A stretch of DNA of 22,272 bases from Flavobacteriales bacterium. GTDB taxonomy: Bacteria > Bacteroidota > Bacteroidia > Flavobacteriales > BACL11. Of this stretch, positions 14,520 to 22,116 are shown one piece after another. Under the pieces are notes generated by a model, which was not told the origin of the DNA, did not search any database, and worked only from the letters and a program-made list of their open reading frames with translations. Position numbers and translations under genes: made by a program. The stretch covers positions 1 through 22,272 of the forward strand of contig DUAL01000171.1 of NCBI GenBank assembly GCA_012960835.1, written 5' to 3'. Each line of letters starts with the position of its first letter. Positions within the stretch are counted from its first letter, which is position 1.

Positions 14520-15365
14520 ATGCCAAACATTACAGAATTAAAAGAAATTTGCACCCAAATAAGAAGAGATATTCTGCGAATGGTGCATGCCAATAACTCA
14601 GGACATCCTGGTGGATCACTTGGTTGCACGGAATTTTTTGTCTCTCTTTACTTTGAGATAATGAACCATAATACCAAATTTACTATGGATGGAATGGAGG
14701 AAGATTTATTCTTTCTATCAAATGGACATATTTCGCCAGTTTGGTATTCTACCCTAGCGCGTAGTGGTTATTTTGATGTTTCTGAACTCTCTACATTCCG
14801 TAAAATAAATAGTCGCTTGCAAGGGCATCCTACAACACATGATAATCTGCAGGGAGTGCGAGTATCTTCTGGCTCATTAGGGCAAGGGCTTTCAGTTGCC
14901 ATTGGAGCAGCACTTACAAAAAAGCTTAATATGGACAACAGCTTTATCTATTCACTACATGGGGATGGGGAACTACAAGAAGGACAAAACTGGGAAGCAA
15001 TTATGTATGCCTCTGCCAATAAAGTAGATAACCTTATAGCAACTATCGATTATAATAAAAAACAAATTGATGGAAGTATAAATGATGTTCTGCCAATGGG
15101 TGATATAGCTAAAAAGTTCAGGGCTTTTGACTGGGAAGTAATGGTGGAAAAAGACGGAAATAATCTGGAAGCAATCATCAGTTGCTTAAATAATGCCAAA
15201 GATTTATCAGCAAAAGGAAAACCAGTCGTTATCATATTGCATACTGAAATGGGAAATGGTGTTGATTTCATGATGGGGACACATGCTTGGCATGGAGTAG
15301 CTCCAAATGATGAGCAATTAGCGGATGCACTTTCGCAAAACCCTGAAACATTAGGTGATTATTAA
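14520..15365 (+). CDS. transketolase, N-terminal (ThDP-diphosphate-binding) subunit
   Basis: A 281-residue protein corresponding to the first third of a full-length transketolase. It has the SGHPGGSLG motif (27-35, His29), GHISPVWYSTLA (69-80), SSGSLGQGLSVAIGAA (116-131) and the thiamine-diphosphate motif GDGE...N (148-151, with Asn179 in DYNKKQIDG). It binds the diphosphate and Mg2+ and needs the C-terminal subunit at 16733-17668 to form the active site for two-carbon transfer in the non-oxidative pentose phosphate pathway. Split transketolases are common in bacteria and archaea. Here the two halves are separated by a VWA gene. Its last 11 bases overlap the GTG start of that gene. Confidence 0.93.
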   Translation: MPNITELKEICTQIRRDILRMVHANNSGHPGGSLGCTEFFVSLYFEIMNHNTKFTMDGMEEDLFFLSNGHISPVWYSTLARSGYFDVSELSTFRKINSRLQGHPTTHDNLQGVRVSSGSLGQGLSVAIGAALTKKLNMDNSFIYSLHGDGELQEGQNWEAIMYASANKVDNLIATIDYNKKQIDGSINDVLPMGDIAKKFRAFDWEVMVEKDGNNLEAIISCLNNAKDLSAKGKPVVIILHTEMGNGVDFMMGTHAWHGVAPNDEQLADALSQNPETLGDY

Positions 15366-16731
15366 AAACATTAAAATATTATTAATGACAACTCTCTTAT
15401 TTTCGGGGGGTTTTGATCTGTCTGCTCAAAAAAAGGAAGAGCCAATAAACAGAATCTTATTTATTTTTGACGCTTCACAATCTATGCTTGGCAGATGGCA
15501 ATCTGGTAGAAAAATTGATATTGCCCGAAAACTACTTTACAATATGCTAGATAGCTTAAAAAGCATGGATAATCTTGAAATCGGTTTGCGAGTATATGGC
15601 CATCAAAAAGGCTATCCTCCTCAGGATTGTGATGATACCAGATTGGAAGTGGATTTTGGAGCAAGCAATGTTGTTACAGATAGAATAAAAGCCAAGTTAA
15701 AACTTTTAAGAGCAAGAGGCACTACCCCTATTGCACATGCATTAGAAAAAGGGGCTTATGATTTTCCAAAAAATGTAAATAGTAGAAATATTATTATCCT
15801 TATTACGGATGGAATTGAAGAGTGTGACATGGATCCTTGTTCTGTTTCCAGACTATTGCAAAAGGAAGGAATTATTTTAAAACCTTTTGTAATTGGAATA
15901 GGATTGGATGAAACTTACAAAAAAACCTTTGATTGTGTCGGTACCTATTATGATGCTTCAAAAGAGAAGGACTTTGAGACTGTTTTAGAGGTAGTTATAT
16001 CGCATGTATTAAACTCAACTACTGCACAAGTAAACCTATTAGATGCATTTGGGAAGCCAACAGAAACCAATGTAAACCTTAGCTTTTATGATAATTTTAG
16101 TGGACTAGTAAAGTACAATTTTATACATACCATGAACCATATGGGAAATCCGGACACCATGAGTATTGACCCAATCTTGAAATATAAAGTGGTAGCACAT
16201 ACTATTCCGGCAGTAGAATCAGAACTTATCACACTTACTCCTGGCAAACATACCATCATTCCTATCAATACTCCTCAGGGAGATTTGGAGGTAAAGATGG
16301 CAAGTAAAGATGACTATCAATTTATTGTTCGTGAAGCAAATGTATCAGAAACACTAAATGTGCAAGAAACAAATAGCAAACAAAAGTATTTGATAGGCAA
16401 GTATGATATTGAAGTGCTCACCCTTCCAAGATTCCTGATTGAAGATGTGGAAATAAAACAAAGCGAAACAACTACTTTTACCCTTCCCTCAACAGGAACA
16501 GCAAACATTAGTCTTCCCTCAAAAGGCTATGGTGGAGTTTATTTAACAAAAGATAATAAATTGGAACTTATTTATAATTTGGATGAAAACAAACATAGGT
16601 TAACCCTACACCTATTACCAGGAAATTATAAGGTAATTTTCAGGGCTAAGTCAGCAAAACAATACATGTATACAAGTGAAAAAAAATTTAAAGTCCGTTC
16701 AGGAAAATCTGAACTAATAAAACTATATTAA
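15355..16731 (+). CDS. secreted VWA-domain protein located between the transketolase halves
   Basis: A 458-residue protein. GTG at 15355-15357 gives MIIKNIKILLMTTLLF...SAQ, a proper signal peptide with basic n-region. The ATG at 15385 would remove the charged part, so GTG is preferred. Residues about 32-215 are a von Willebrand A domain with a complete metal-dependent adhesion site: DASQS (Asp39, Ser41, Ser43), Thr123/Thr124 in GTTPIAHAL, and Asp152 in LITDGIEEC. The remainder (about 225-458) consists of beta-rich repeats resembling carboxypeptidase-regulatory or PEGA-like modules and has no recognised sorting tail. It is probably periplasmic or surface-exposed. It overlaps the transketolase N-subunit by 11 bp and ends one base before the C-subunit ATG. 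Co-transcription is therefore very likely, but no functional link to sugar metabolism can be read from the protein. Confidence 0.9.
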   Translation: MIIKNIKILLMTTLLFSGGFDLSAQKKEEPINRILFIFDASQSMLGRWQSGRKIDIARKLLYNMLDSLKSMDNLEIGLRVYGHQKGYPPQDCDDTRLEVDFGASNVVTDRIKAKLKLLRARGTTPIAHALEKGAYDFPKNVNSRNIIILITDGIEECDMDPCSVSRLLQKEGIILKPFVIGIGLDETYKKTFDCVGTYYDASKEKDFETVLEVVISHVLNSTTAQVNLLDAFGKPTETNVNLSFYDNFSGLVKYNFIHTMNHMGNPDTMSIDPILKYKVVAHTIPAVESELITLTPGKHTIIPINTPQGDLEVKMASKDDYQFIVREANVSETLNVQETNSKQKYLIGKYDIEVLTLPRFLIEDVEIKQSETTTFTLPSTGTANISLPSKGYGGVYLTKDNKLELIYNLDENKHRLTLHLLPGNYKVIFRAKSAKQYMYTSEKKFKVRSGKSELIKLY

Positions 16732-16732
16732 T

Positions 16733-17668
16733 ATGGATTTAAAAGATACACGATCAGGATTTGGAGCAGGATTAACTCAGCTGGGAAAAAGCAATCCAAA
16801 TGTGGTGGCACTTTGTGCTGATTTAACAGGTTCGCTTAAAATGAATGATTTCAAGGCAAACCATCCTGAACGATTTTTTCAAGTTGGGGTTGCTGAGGCA
16901 AACATGATTGGTATTGCTGCTGGTATGACTATTGGAGGGAAAATTCCATTTACTGGGACTTTTGCTAATTTTTCTACTTCCAGAGTGTATGACCAAATTA
17001 GGCAGTCAGTGGCCTATTCTGAAAAAAATGTAAAAATATGCGCTTCACATGCAGGTGTTACATTAGGAGAGGATGGAGCAACACATCAAGTATTAGAAGA
17101 TATTGGAATGATGAAAATGCTACCAAATATGGTTGTCATTAATCCATGTGACTATAACCAGACAAAAGCTGCAACCATTGCCATTGCCGATTATATTGGT
17201 CCTGTGTATTTGCGTTTTGGCCGTCCAAAAGTACCTAACTTTACTCCTGCTGATAGGAAATTTGAGATTGGTAAAGCAGTTCATCTTCAAGATGGAACAG
17301 ATGTTACAATAGTAGCAACAGGGCATTTAGTTTGGGAAGCATTGCAAGCTGCCAAAACATTGGCTAATGATGGTATTTCAGCAGAAATAATTAATATACA
17401 TACCATTAAACCTTTGGATGAAAAAGCCATCTTAACCTCTGTTAGCAAAACAAAATGTATAGTAACGGCTGAGGAGCATATGCTAAATGGTGGATTAGGC
17501 GATAGTATTGCACAATTGTTGGGAAGAAATAATCCTGCTCCACTGGAAATGGTTGGAGTAAATGACACTTTTGGAGAAAGCGGACCGCCAATGCAATTAT
17601 TAGAAAAATACGGATTAGATGCAAAATCTATTGTTGCAGCAGCTAAAAAAGTAATTGCTAGAAAGTGA
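16733..17668 (+). CDS. transketolase, C-terminal (pyrimidine-binding) subunit
   Basis: A 311-residue protein made of the pyrimidine-binding and C-terminal domains of transketolase. The catalytic glutamate that activates thiamine diphosphate is in VGVAEANMIGIAAGM (Glu55). Other family segments are GKIPFTGTFANFSTSRVYDQIRQ (about 68-90), ASHAGVTLGEDGATHQVLEDIGMM, LRFGRPKVPNF, and TAEEHMLNGGLGDSIAQLL in the C-terminal domain. Together with the subunit at 14520-15365 it makes one functional transketolase. The start ATG follows the VWA stop codon after a single base, so translation is probably coupled to that gene. About 154 bp without a gene follow it, containing hairpin and repeat sequence. Confidence 0.93.
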   Translation: MDLKDTRSGFGAGLTQLGKSNPNVVALCADLTGSLKMNDFKANHPERFFQVGVAEANMIGIAAGMTIGGKIPFTGTFANFSTSRVYDQIRQSVAYSEKNVKICASHAGVTLGEDGATHQVLEDIGMMKMLPNMVVINPCDYNQTKAATIAIADYIGPVYLRFGRPKVPNFTPADRKFEIGKAVHLQDGTDVTIVATGHLVWEALQAAKTLANDGISAEIINIHTIKPLDEKAILTSVSKTKCIVTAEEHMLNGGLGDSIAQLLGRNNPAPLEMVGVNDTFGESGPPMQLLEKYGLDAKSIVAAAKKVIARK

Positions 17669-17670
17669 TT

Positions 17671-17733
17671 TAGACTATAGACCGCTACGCTTTTAGATAT
17701 TAGTATTAGGACAATAGAAAATAGACTATAGTC
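17671..17733. repeat. intergenic repeat with TAGACTATAG direct copies and palindrome
   Basis: TAGACTATAG occurs at 17671-17680 and again at 17722-17731. The second copy lies within the perfect palindrome GACTATAGTC (17724-17733). Between them is TAGATATTAG (17694-17703), whose exact reverse complement occurs in the parE-ychF gap. I take this as a copy of a short non-coding repeat family. Confidence 0.5.
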
Positions 17734-17767
17734 CACAGAAATAATGTTGTCATCCTGTTTTAGCATT

Positions 17768-17785
17768 CCCCTCTAACAAGAGGGG
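17768..17785 (+). terminator. GC-rich hairpin after the transketolase operon (possible terminator or REP-like element)
   Basis: CCCCTCT (17768-17774), a four-base loop AACA, and AGAGGGG (17779-17785) form a perfect 7-bp GC-rich stem in an otherwise AT-rich gap, followed by TTAGGGGT. There is no T-tract, so it is not a classical intrinsic terminator. Similar CCCCTCT/AGAGGGG elements recur between genes in Bacteroidota to my recollection, so it may be a dispersed repeat. Confidence 0.4.
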
Positions 17786-17822
17786 TTAGGGGTAAGATTG
17801 AGAGAGGTATAAAAACTAGCAA

Positions 17823-18371
17823 CTGATTACAAATAACACAGACAAAGAATTACTTAATTTATTTCAAAATCCTGACACTTCAAAACAGGGCTTTAATCTT
17901 ATAGTCCGTAACTTTCAAGAGAGGATTTATTGGCATGTTCGTAAAATTGTAATTGACCATGATGATGCAAATGATGTGGTGCAAAACACCTTCATCAAGG
18001 CATGGAAAGCATTGCCAAATTTCAGGGGAGATTCTAAATTATACACTTGGATTTATAGAATTGCAACCAATGAGTCTATTACATTTTTGAAAAAGAAAAG
18101 AAAGCATCTTTTTCAATCAATTGATGAGGTGTCTTTTGCCTTATCTGCTAAAATAGAAGGGCCTTATTTTGATGGAGATGAGATTGAGAAAAAATTACAA
18201 AAAGCCATTCTCACACTTCCAACAAAACAAAGATTAGTTTTTAATATGCGTTATTATGAAGAAATAAAATATGAGCAGATGTCATTGATTCTAGATACTT
18301 CTGTGGGCGCACTTAAAGCATCATATCATCACGCAAAAAACAAAATTGAAAATTATTTGAAAACAAATTAA
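17823..18371 (+). CDS. ECF-type RNA polymerase sigma factor (non-canonical start)
   Basis: A sigma-70 family ECF factor that directs RNA polymerase to specific promoters. The frame is open from the TAG at 17817-17819. There is no ATG, GTG or TTG until GTG at 17976, yet the upstream codons encode a normal sigma2 N-terminus: ITNNTDKELLNLFQNPD, then RKIVIDHDDANDVVQNTF. I therefore place the start at CTG 17823 (ATT at 17826 is the alternative), giving 182 residues, a usual ECF length. Sigma2 spans about 10-80, with FRGDSKLYTWIYRIATNESITFLKKKRK for regions 2.3-2.4. Sigma4 spans about 125-178 (LPTKQRLVFNMRYYEE...SVGALKASYHHAKNKIENYL). It is followed after 31 bp by a probable anti-sigma gene and then a sensor-like gene. 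A start at 17976 would delete much of sigma2. Confidence 0.85.
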   Translation: MITNNTDKELLNLFQNPDTSKQGFNLIVRNFQERIYWHVRKIVIDHDDANDVVQNTFIKAWKALPNFRGDSKLYTWIYRIATNESITFLKKKRKHLFQSIDEVSFALSAKIEGPYFDGDEIEKKLQKAILTLPTKQRLVFNMRYYEEIKYEQMSLILDTSVGALKASYHHAKNKIENYLKTN

Positions 18372-18402
18372 ACTATTTATAAAAAGAAACATCTTATAAC
18401 TG

Positions 18403-18771
18403 ATGAACAAACAAATTGACATAGAAAAATTAGGAAAAAGAAACCCGTATAAAGTACCAGAAGATTATTTTTTGGCTCTTACACACAGTATAATGGATAA
18501 AGTAGATCCTCCAGAAAAAAGATATTTCTTTTCCGCTTTTCAGCTACAAACCCTTGCTCCAACTTTTGCAATGCTTCTTATTGTTTTTTCAGCAGTTTGG
18601 TACAATAATCAAAACCCAAATATAACAGATGAAGATTTGGTAGAACTACTTACCTTTTATGATGTAGAAGATGAGCTTTTATTAGAATTTGTTGAGATGA
18701 AACAAGAAGAAATAATTGATGATGATTTATTAAATGAATTTAACTATAACGAACTAATTTACGAACTATAA
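18403..18771 (+). CDS. probable single-pass membrane anti-sigma factor
   Basis: A 122-residue protein. The N-terminal part (1-45) is cytoplasmic and has NPYKVPEDYF (14-23), a motif I associate with proteins encoded next to ECF sigma factors in Bacteroidota. A single membrane segment follows at about 48-66 (LQTLAPTFAMLLIVFSAVWY), then a short, very acidic tail. It lacks a recognisable zinc-binding anti-sigma (ZAS) motif, so it is not a classic RsrA or ChrR type. Its position, 31 bp after the sigma gene and 11 bp before the sensor-like gene, supports a role in holding or controlling that sigma factor. This role is inferred from context. Confidence 0.65.
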   Translation: MNKQIDIEKLGKRNPYKVPEDYFLALTHSIMDKVDPPEKRYFFSAFQLQTLAPTFAMLLIVFSAVWYNNQNPNITDEDLVELLTFYDVEDELLLEFVEMKQEEIIDDDLLNEFNYNELIYEL

Positions 18772-18782
18772 AAACAAAAACT

Positions 18783-19235
18783 ATGAACACTAAAACCTTA
18801 ATTATCGCAATACTCTGTCCTTTATTTATGCTCGGACAAAACCACAAAATGGATAAAAAAAGAGAGAAAATTGAAGTACAAAAGATAGCATTCATTACAA
18901 AACAATTAGACTTCACTCCTGAAGAAGCGCAAAAATTCTGGCCAGTTTATAATCAATTTTCTGATGCAAGGAAACAATTGCATGAACAACATAAAAAAAA
19001 TAGAAAAAATATTGATGATTTATCTGATAGTGAGATTGAGCAGGTAATAGATAACCATATTATTTTGGACCAAAAAGAATTGGATATTAAGAAAAAATAC
19101 CATGCTGAATTTAAAAAAGTACTTTCTAATAAAAAGATTGCAAAACTATATCATTCGGAAGATCAATTTAAAAGGGAATTACTGAAAAGAATAAAAGGAG
19201 AAAAAGGAAAGCGTACAGATTATAAAAGGAAATAA
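18783..19235 (+). CDS. periplasmic sensor-like protein of the ECF sigma operon (Spy/CpxP-like helical)
   Basis: A 150-residue protein with a signal peptide (MNTKTLIIAILCPLFMLGQ) followed by a highly charged, almost entirely helical body. KIEVQKIAFITKQLDFTPEEAQKFWPVYNQF (about 29-60) matches what is usually annotated in flavobacteria as sensor of ECF-type sigma factor, and the TPEEAQKFWPVY part resembles the LTxxQ region of Spy/CpxP periplasmic stress proteins. The C-terminus is Lys/Arg rich. It is the third gene of the sigma/anti-sigma cluster and is followed by a strong terminator. A plausible role is to sense periplasmic or envelope stress and relay it to the membrane protein encoded upstream; no ligand can be named. 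Confidence 0.75.
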   Translation: MNTKTLIIAILCPLFMLGQNHKMDKKREKIEVQKIAFITKQLDFTPEEAQKFWPVYNQFSDARKQLHEQHKKNRKNIDDLSDSEIEQVIDNHIILDQKELDIKKKYHAEFKKVLSNKKIAKLYHSEDQFKRELLKRIKGEKGKRTDYKRK

Positions 19236-19268
19236 TTTGATATAATATTTTAGATAAAATAGAAATTA

Positions 19269-19298
19269 GGGAAGCAATTTGCTTCCCTTTTTTATTTT
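19269..19298 (+). terminator. intrinsic terminator of the ECF sigma operon
   Basis: GGGAAGCA (19269-19276), loop ATT, and TGCTTCCC (19280-19287) form a perfect 8-bp stem, followed by TTTTT-A-TTTTT. It lies 33 bases after the sensor-like gene's stop and ends just before the aminotransferase ATG. Confidence 0.88.
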
Positions 19299-19300
19299 TG
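19293..19300 (+). promoter_or_regulatory. candidate -7 box for the aminotransferase, overlapping the terminator T-tract (TATTTTTG)
   Basis: TATTTTTG is an exact TAnnTTTG match ending 4 bases before the ATG at 19305. If used, transcription would begin at or next to the start codon, giving a leaderless mRNA. It uses the T-run of the terminator of the preceding operon. No -33 TTG is seen at 19-20 bases. Confidence 0.35.
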
Positions 19301-19304
19301 CATT

Positions 19305-20495
19305 ATGAGCAATGCAAAAGACATCTTTAAAAAACACCAAGCACAAACTTTTCCTTTTCCTTCTTGTTTGGAAATAGCATCCGCTAAGGGAAGCTATATT
19401 TATGATGTAAATGGTAAATCCTATTTGGATTTTGTAGCAGGCGTTTCTGCTTGTACTTTAGGCCACTCCAACCCTATTATAACAAATGCTGTAAAAGAGC
19501 AATTGGACAAATACACCCATGTAATGGTTTATGGGGAATATATTCAATCTCCACAATATAAATTAGCGAAACTACTTGCTGATAATCTACCCGAAAATTT
19601 AAGTACAACTTATTTTGTAAATTCTGGTGCAGAAGCTATTGAAGGAGCTATGAAACTTGCTAAAAGAGCAACTGGAAGATCGGAAATCATCTCTTGTAAA
19701 GATTCTTACCATGGTTCTACACAAGGAGCTTTAAGCATAATGGGAAATGAAGAGCATAAAGCAAAATACCGACCACTATTACCCAATTGTAATACTATTG
19801 ATTACAATGATGAAAACTCCCTAAAAAACATAACAAAACAAACTGCAGCTGTTGTAATAGAAATAGTACAAGGAGGAACGGGCTTTCAAACTCCCAAAAA
19901 TAACTTCTTGCAAAAAGTAAGAGAGAAGTGTAATGAAACAGGGACACTCCTAATTTTTGATGAAATACAGACTTGTTACGGTCGTTTAGGAACTCTTTTC
20001 GGCTTTGAAAAATATAATGTAACTCCTGATGTTTTGTGTATTGCTAAAGGAATGGGAGCAGGAATGCCTATTGGCGCATTTATCTCCTCTTGGAAATTGA
20101 TGAACCTACTCACTTTTGAACCCAAATTAGGGCACATTACAACCTTTGGAGGGCACCCAATAAACTGTACAGCTAGTTTAGCAACCTTACAACATTTACT
20201 TGCTACTAATTTAATACAAGATGTAGATAAAAAAGAAACACTTTTTAGAAAGCATTTAGCTCATCCAAAGGTCAAAGAAATAAGAGGAAAAGGACTTATG
20301 TTGGCTATAGAATTTGAAGACAAGTTACTAGCTAAAAAGGTAGTAGAACAATCTTTAGAAAATGGTTTAATATTATTCTACTTTTTATTTAATAAAACAG
20401 CTATTAGGATCACCCCTCCCCTTACCATCTCAGATAAAGAAATAAAAAAAGGCTGTAAAATTATTAAAGAAATATTAAAAAAATATAAATACTAA
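19305..20495 (+). CDS. class III PLP-dependent aminotransferase (acetylornithine/ornithine aminotransferase-like)
   Basis: A 396-residue fold-type I, class III aminotransferase. The PLP phosphate and ring contacts are visible in NSGAEAIEGAMKLAKRATGR (106-125) and SYHGSTQGALS (134-144). Asp219 in LLIFDEIQTCYGRLG pairs with the pyridine nitrogen, and Lys248 in CIAKGMGAGMPIGAF is the Schiff-base lysine. HITTFGGHPINCTASLATL and IRGKGLMLAIEF are also typical. The family transfers the amino group of omega-amines or ornithine derivatives to 2-oxoglutarate. The exact substrate cannot be told from sequence alone, and no arginine or lysine pathway genes lie nearby. The usual FDEVQTG motif reads FDEIQTC here. 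It lies alone between a terminator and the arylsulfotransferase-like gene. Confidence 0.9.
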   Translation: MSNAKDIFKKHQAQTFPFPSCLEIASAKGSYIYDVNGKSYLDFVAGVSACTLGHSNPIITNAVKEQLDKYTHVMVYGEYIQSPQYKLAKLLADNLPENLSTTYFVNSGAEAIEGAMKLAKRATGRSEIISCKDSYHGSTQGALSIMGNEEHKAKYRPLLPNCNTIDYNDENSLKNITKQTAAVVIEIVQGGTGFQTPKNNFLQKVREKCNETGTLLIFDEIQTCYGRLGTLFGFEKYNVTPDVLCIAKGMGAGMPIGAFISSWKLMNLLTFEPKLGHITTFGGHPINCTASLATLQHLLATNLIQDVDKKETLFRKHLAHPKVKEIRGKGLMLAIEFEDKLLAKKVVEQSLENGLILFYFLFNKTAIRITPPLTISDKEIKKGCKIIKEILKKYKY

Positions 20496-20533
20496 TCTGT
20501 ATTTTTCTTGTTAGACTAATACAAAGATTTTCT

Positions 20534-20541
20534 TAGATTTG
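20534..20541 (+). promoter_or_regulatory. candidate promoter of the arylsulfotransferase-like gene (TAGATTTG)
   Basis: TAGATTTG is an exact TAnnTTTG match ending 4 bases before the ATG at 20546. A TTG at 20508-20510 lies 23 bases upstream of it, slightly longer than the normal spacer. As with the aminotransferase, a leaderless or near-leaderless transcript is implied. Confidence 0.42.
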
Positions 20542-20545
20542 TAGA

Positions 20546-22084
20546 ATGAAAAGAATACTCTTCATATTACTTTGCTATCCACTGTTTATTATTGGACAAA
20601 ACCAAACAGTTGGCTTATTTCAATATGATATAGGATCATTTGATGGTTACACCCTTTTTTCACCAAGTGAAACCACATACTTAATAGATAATTGTGGAAG
20701 ACTTGTTCATTCATGGCAAAGCAGCTATAACCCAGGAAATTCTGCTTATTTATTAGAAGATGGTAACCTGCTAAGAACATGTCGTATTTCAAACTCAATA
20801 TTTAGTGGAGGTGGTAGTGGTGGAAGAATAGAAAAGAGAGATTGGAATAATAACTTAGTATGGAGTTATGATTTCTCAAATAACACATATCATCAACATC
20901 ATGACATTGAACCTATGCCTAATGGTAATATTCTAGTACTTTGCTGGGAATATAAATCATTAATTGATGTAATATTATCAGGAAGAGATCCTTCATCATT
21001 AGCTGATAACGAGCTATGGCCAAGTTATATATTAGAAGTTGAGCCACAAGGAAATAATGGTATAAATATTGTTTGGGAGTGGCATTTATGGGATCATTTG
21101 GTTCAAGATTTTGACCCTTCTAAGGTAAACTATGGTGTAGTAGCTAATCATTCAGAATTATTAGATATCAATTTTTATGCTGGGGCTGGAAAGAAAGATT
21201 GGCTACATTGTAACTCAATTGATTATAATGAAGATCTTGATCAAATTGTAATTAGTTCAAGAGCTCTTTCGGAGTTTTATATCATTGACCACAGTACAAC
21301 TACTACTGAGGCTGCAACGAATAGTGGTGGAAATTCAGGAAAAGGAGGAGATATACTCTACAGATGGGGGAATCCAGCAGGCTATAATAGTGGTACTACT
21401 GCAGATCAGAAGCTATTTGGTCAGCATAATGTACACTGGATAGATGAAAACTTTGAAGATGGAGGAAAATTAATGTTATTTAATAATGGACAAGGAAGGG
21501 GGTTTAGTTCGATTGATATATTGAGTCCTCCAACTGATGTTAATGATGACTATTTTTTAAGTGCTAATACTTTTGGACCAAGTAATGTAGAATGGACTTA
21601 TACTGACCCAAATCCAACTAATTTTTATGCTTCATTTATATCAGGTGCCCAACGCTTACCAAATGGAAATACACTAATCTGTGATGGTGCACACGGAACC
21701 TTCTTTGAAATTGACTCAACAGATACCAAAGTATGGAAATATATTAATCCTGTTGTAAATTCAGTGCCATTAGCTCAAGGGAATAATATCCCAACAACTA
21801 ATAATGGATGGGCAAATTCTACTTTTAGATGTACTAGATATTCTCTTGATTATTCAGCTTTTATAGGTCAAAATCTAACACCAGGTCCTTTTATTGAGCT
21901 TAATCCGCTTCCTTCAAACTGTCAGATGCTTTCAGGAATTGATGAATCTCAAATCTCAAATCAAAATCGGTCCTTACTTTATATAACTGATATATTGGGG
22001 CGAAAAATTACAAAGAAATGCAATACGCCATTATTTTATATCTATGATAATGGTACTGTTGAAAAGAAATTTATTGTTAAATAA
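20546..22084 (+). CDS. secreted arylsulfotransferase (ASST)-like propeller protein with GTVEKK-type tail
   Basis: A 512-residue protein. Residues 1-18 are a signal peptide (MKRILFILLCYPLFIIGQ). The body resembles the arylsulfotransferase/ASST propeller family: G-x-TLF...TYLIDNCGRLVHSW (34-57), HHDIEPMPNGNILVL (118-131), WLHCNSIDYNEDLDQIVIS (219-237), LYRWGNP (271-277), GQHNVHWID (292-300) and GAQRLPNGNTLICDG (367-381). His118/119, His221, His294 and His297 are candidate active-site residues. True ASSTs move sulfate between phenols; many Bacteroidota homologues have no known activity. The last 48 residues contain LLYITDILGR and end PLFYIYDNGTVEKKFIVK, matching the tail of the SGNH hydrolase at 1828-2964, and probably act as a secretion or anchoring signal. 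It converges with a minus-strand gene at the right edge. Confidence 0.8.
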   Translation: MKRILFILLCYPLFIIGQNQTVGLFQYDIGSFDGYTLFSPSETTYLIDNCGRLVHSWQSSYNPGNSAYLLEDGNLLRTCRISNSIFSGGGSGGRIEKRDWNNNLVWSYDFSNNTYHQHHDIEPMPNGNILVLCWEYKSLIDVILSGRDPSSLADNELWPSYILEVEPQGNNGINIVWEWHLWDHLVQDFDPSKVNYGVVANHSELLDINFYAGAGKKDWLHCNSIDYNEDLDQIVISSRALSEFYIIDHSTTTTEAATNSGGNSGKGGDILYRWGNPAGYNSGTTADQKLFGQHNVHWIDENFEDGGKLMLFNNGQGRGFSSIDILSPPTDVNDDYFLSANTFGPSNVEWTYTDPNPTNFYASFISGAQRLPNGNTLICDGAHGTFFEIDSTDTKVWKYINPVVNSVPLAQGNNIPTTNNGWANSTFRCTRYSLDYSAFIGQNLTPGPFIELNPLPSNCQMLSGIDESQISNQNRSLLYITDILGRKITKKCNTPLFYIYDNGTVEKKFIVK

Positions 22085-22116
22085 ATCTTTTAGAAGGGAG
22101 AATTGTTAATTAATTA

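Noticed and set aside
15385..16731. VWA gene starting at ATG 15385
   Set aside because: It would leave MTTLLFSGGFDLSAQ without a basic n-region. The GTG at 15355 gives a complete signal peptide and the short overlap expected in this operon.
17287..17766. Minus-strand frame of 159 codons crossing the transketolase C-subunit end
   Set aside because: Most of it is antisense to the strongly conserved transketolase sequence, and its N-terminus falls in repeat DNA; no family features are seen.
17976..18371. Sigma factor starting at GTG 17976
   Set aside because: This start cuts through sigma2 after the DHDDAND segment; the upstream codons in the same frame clearly encode the missing part.
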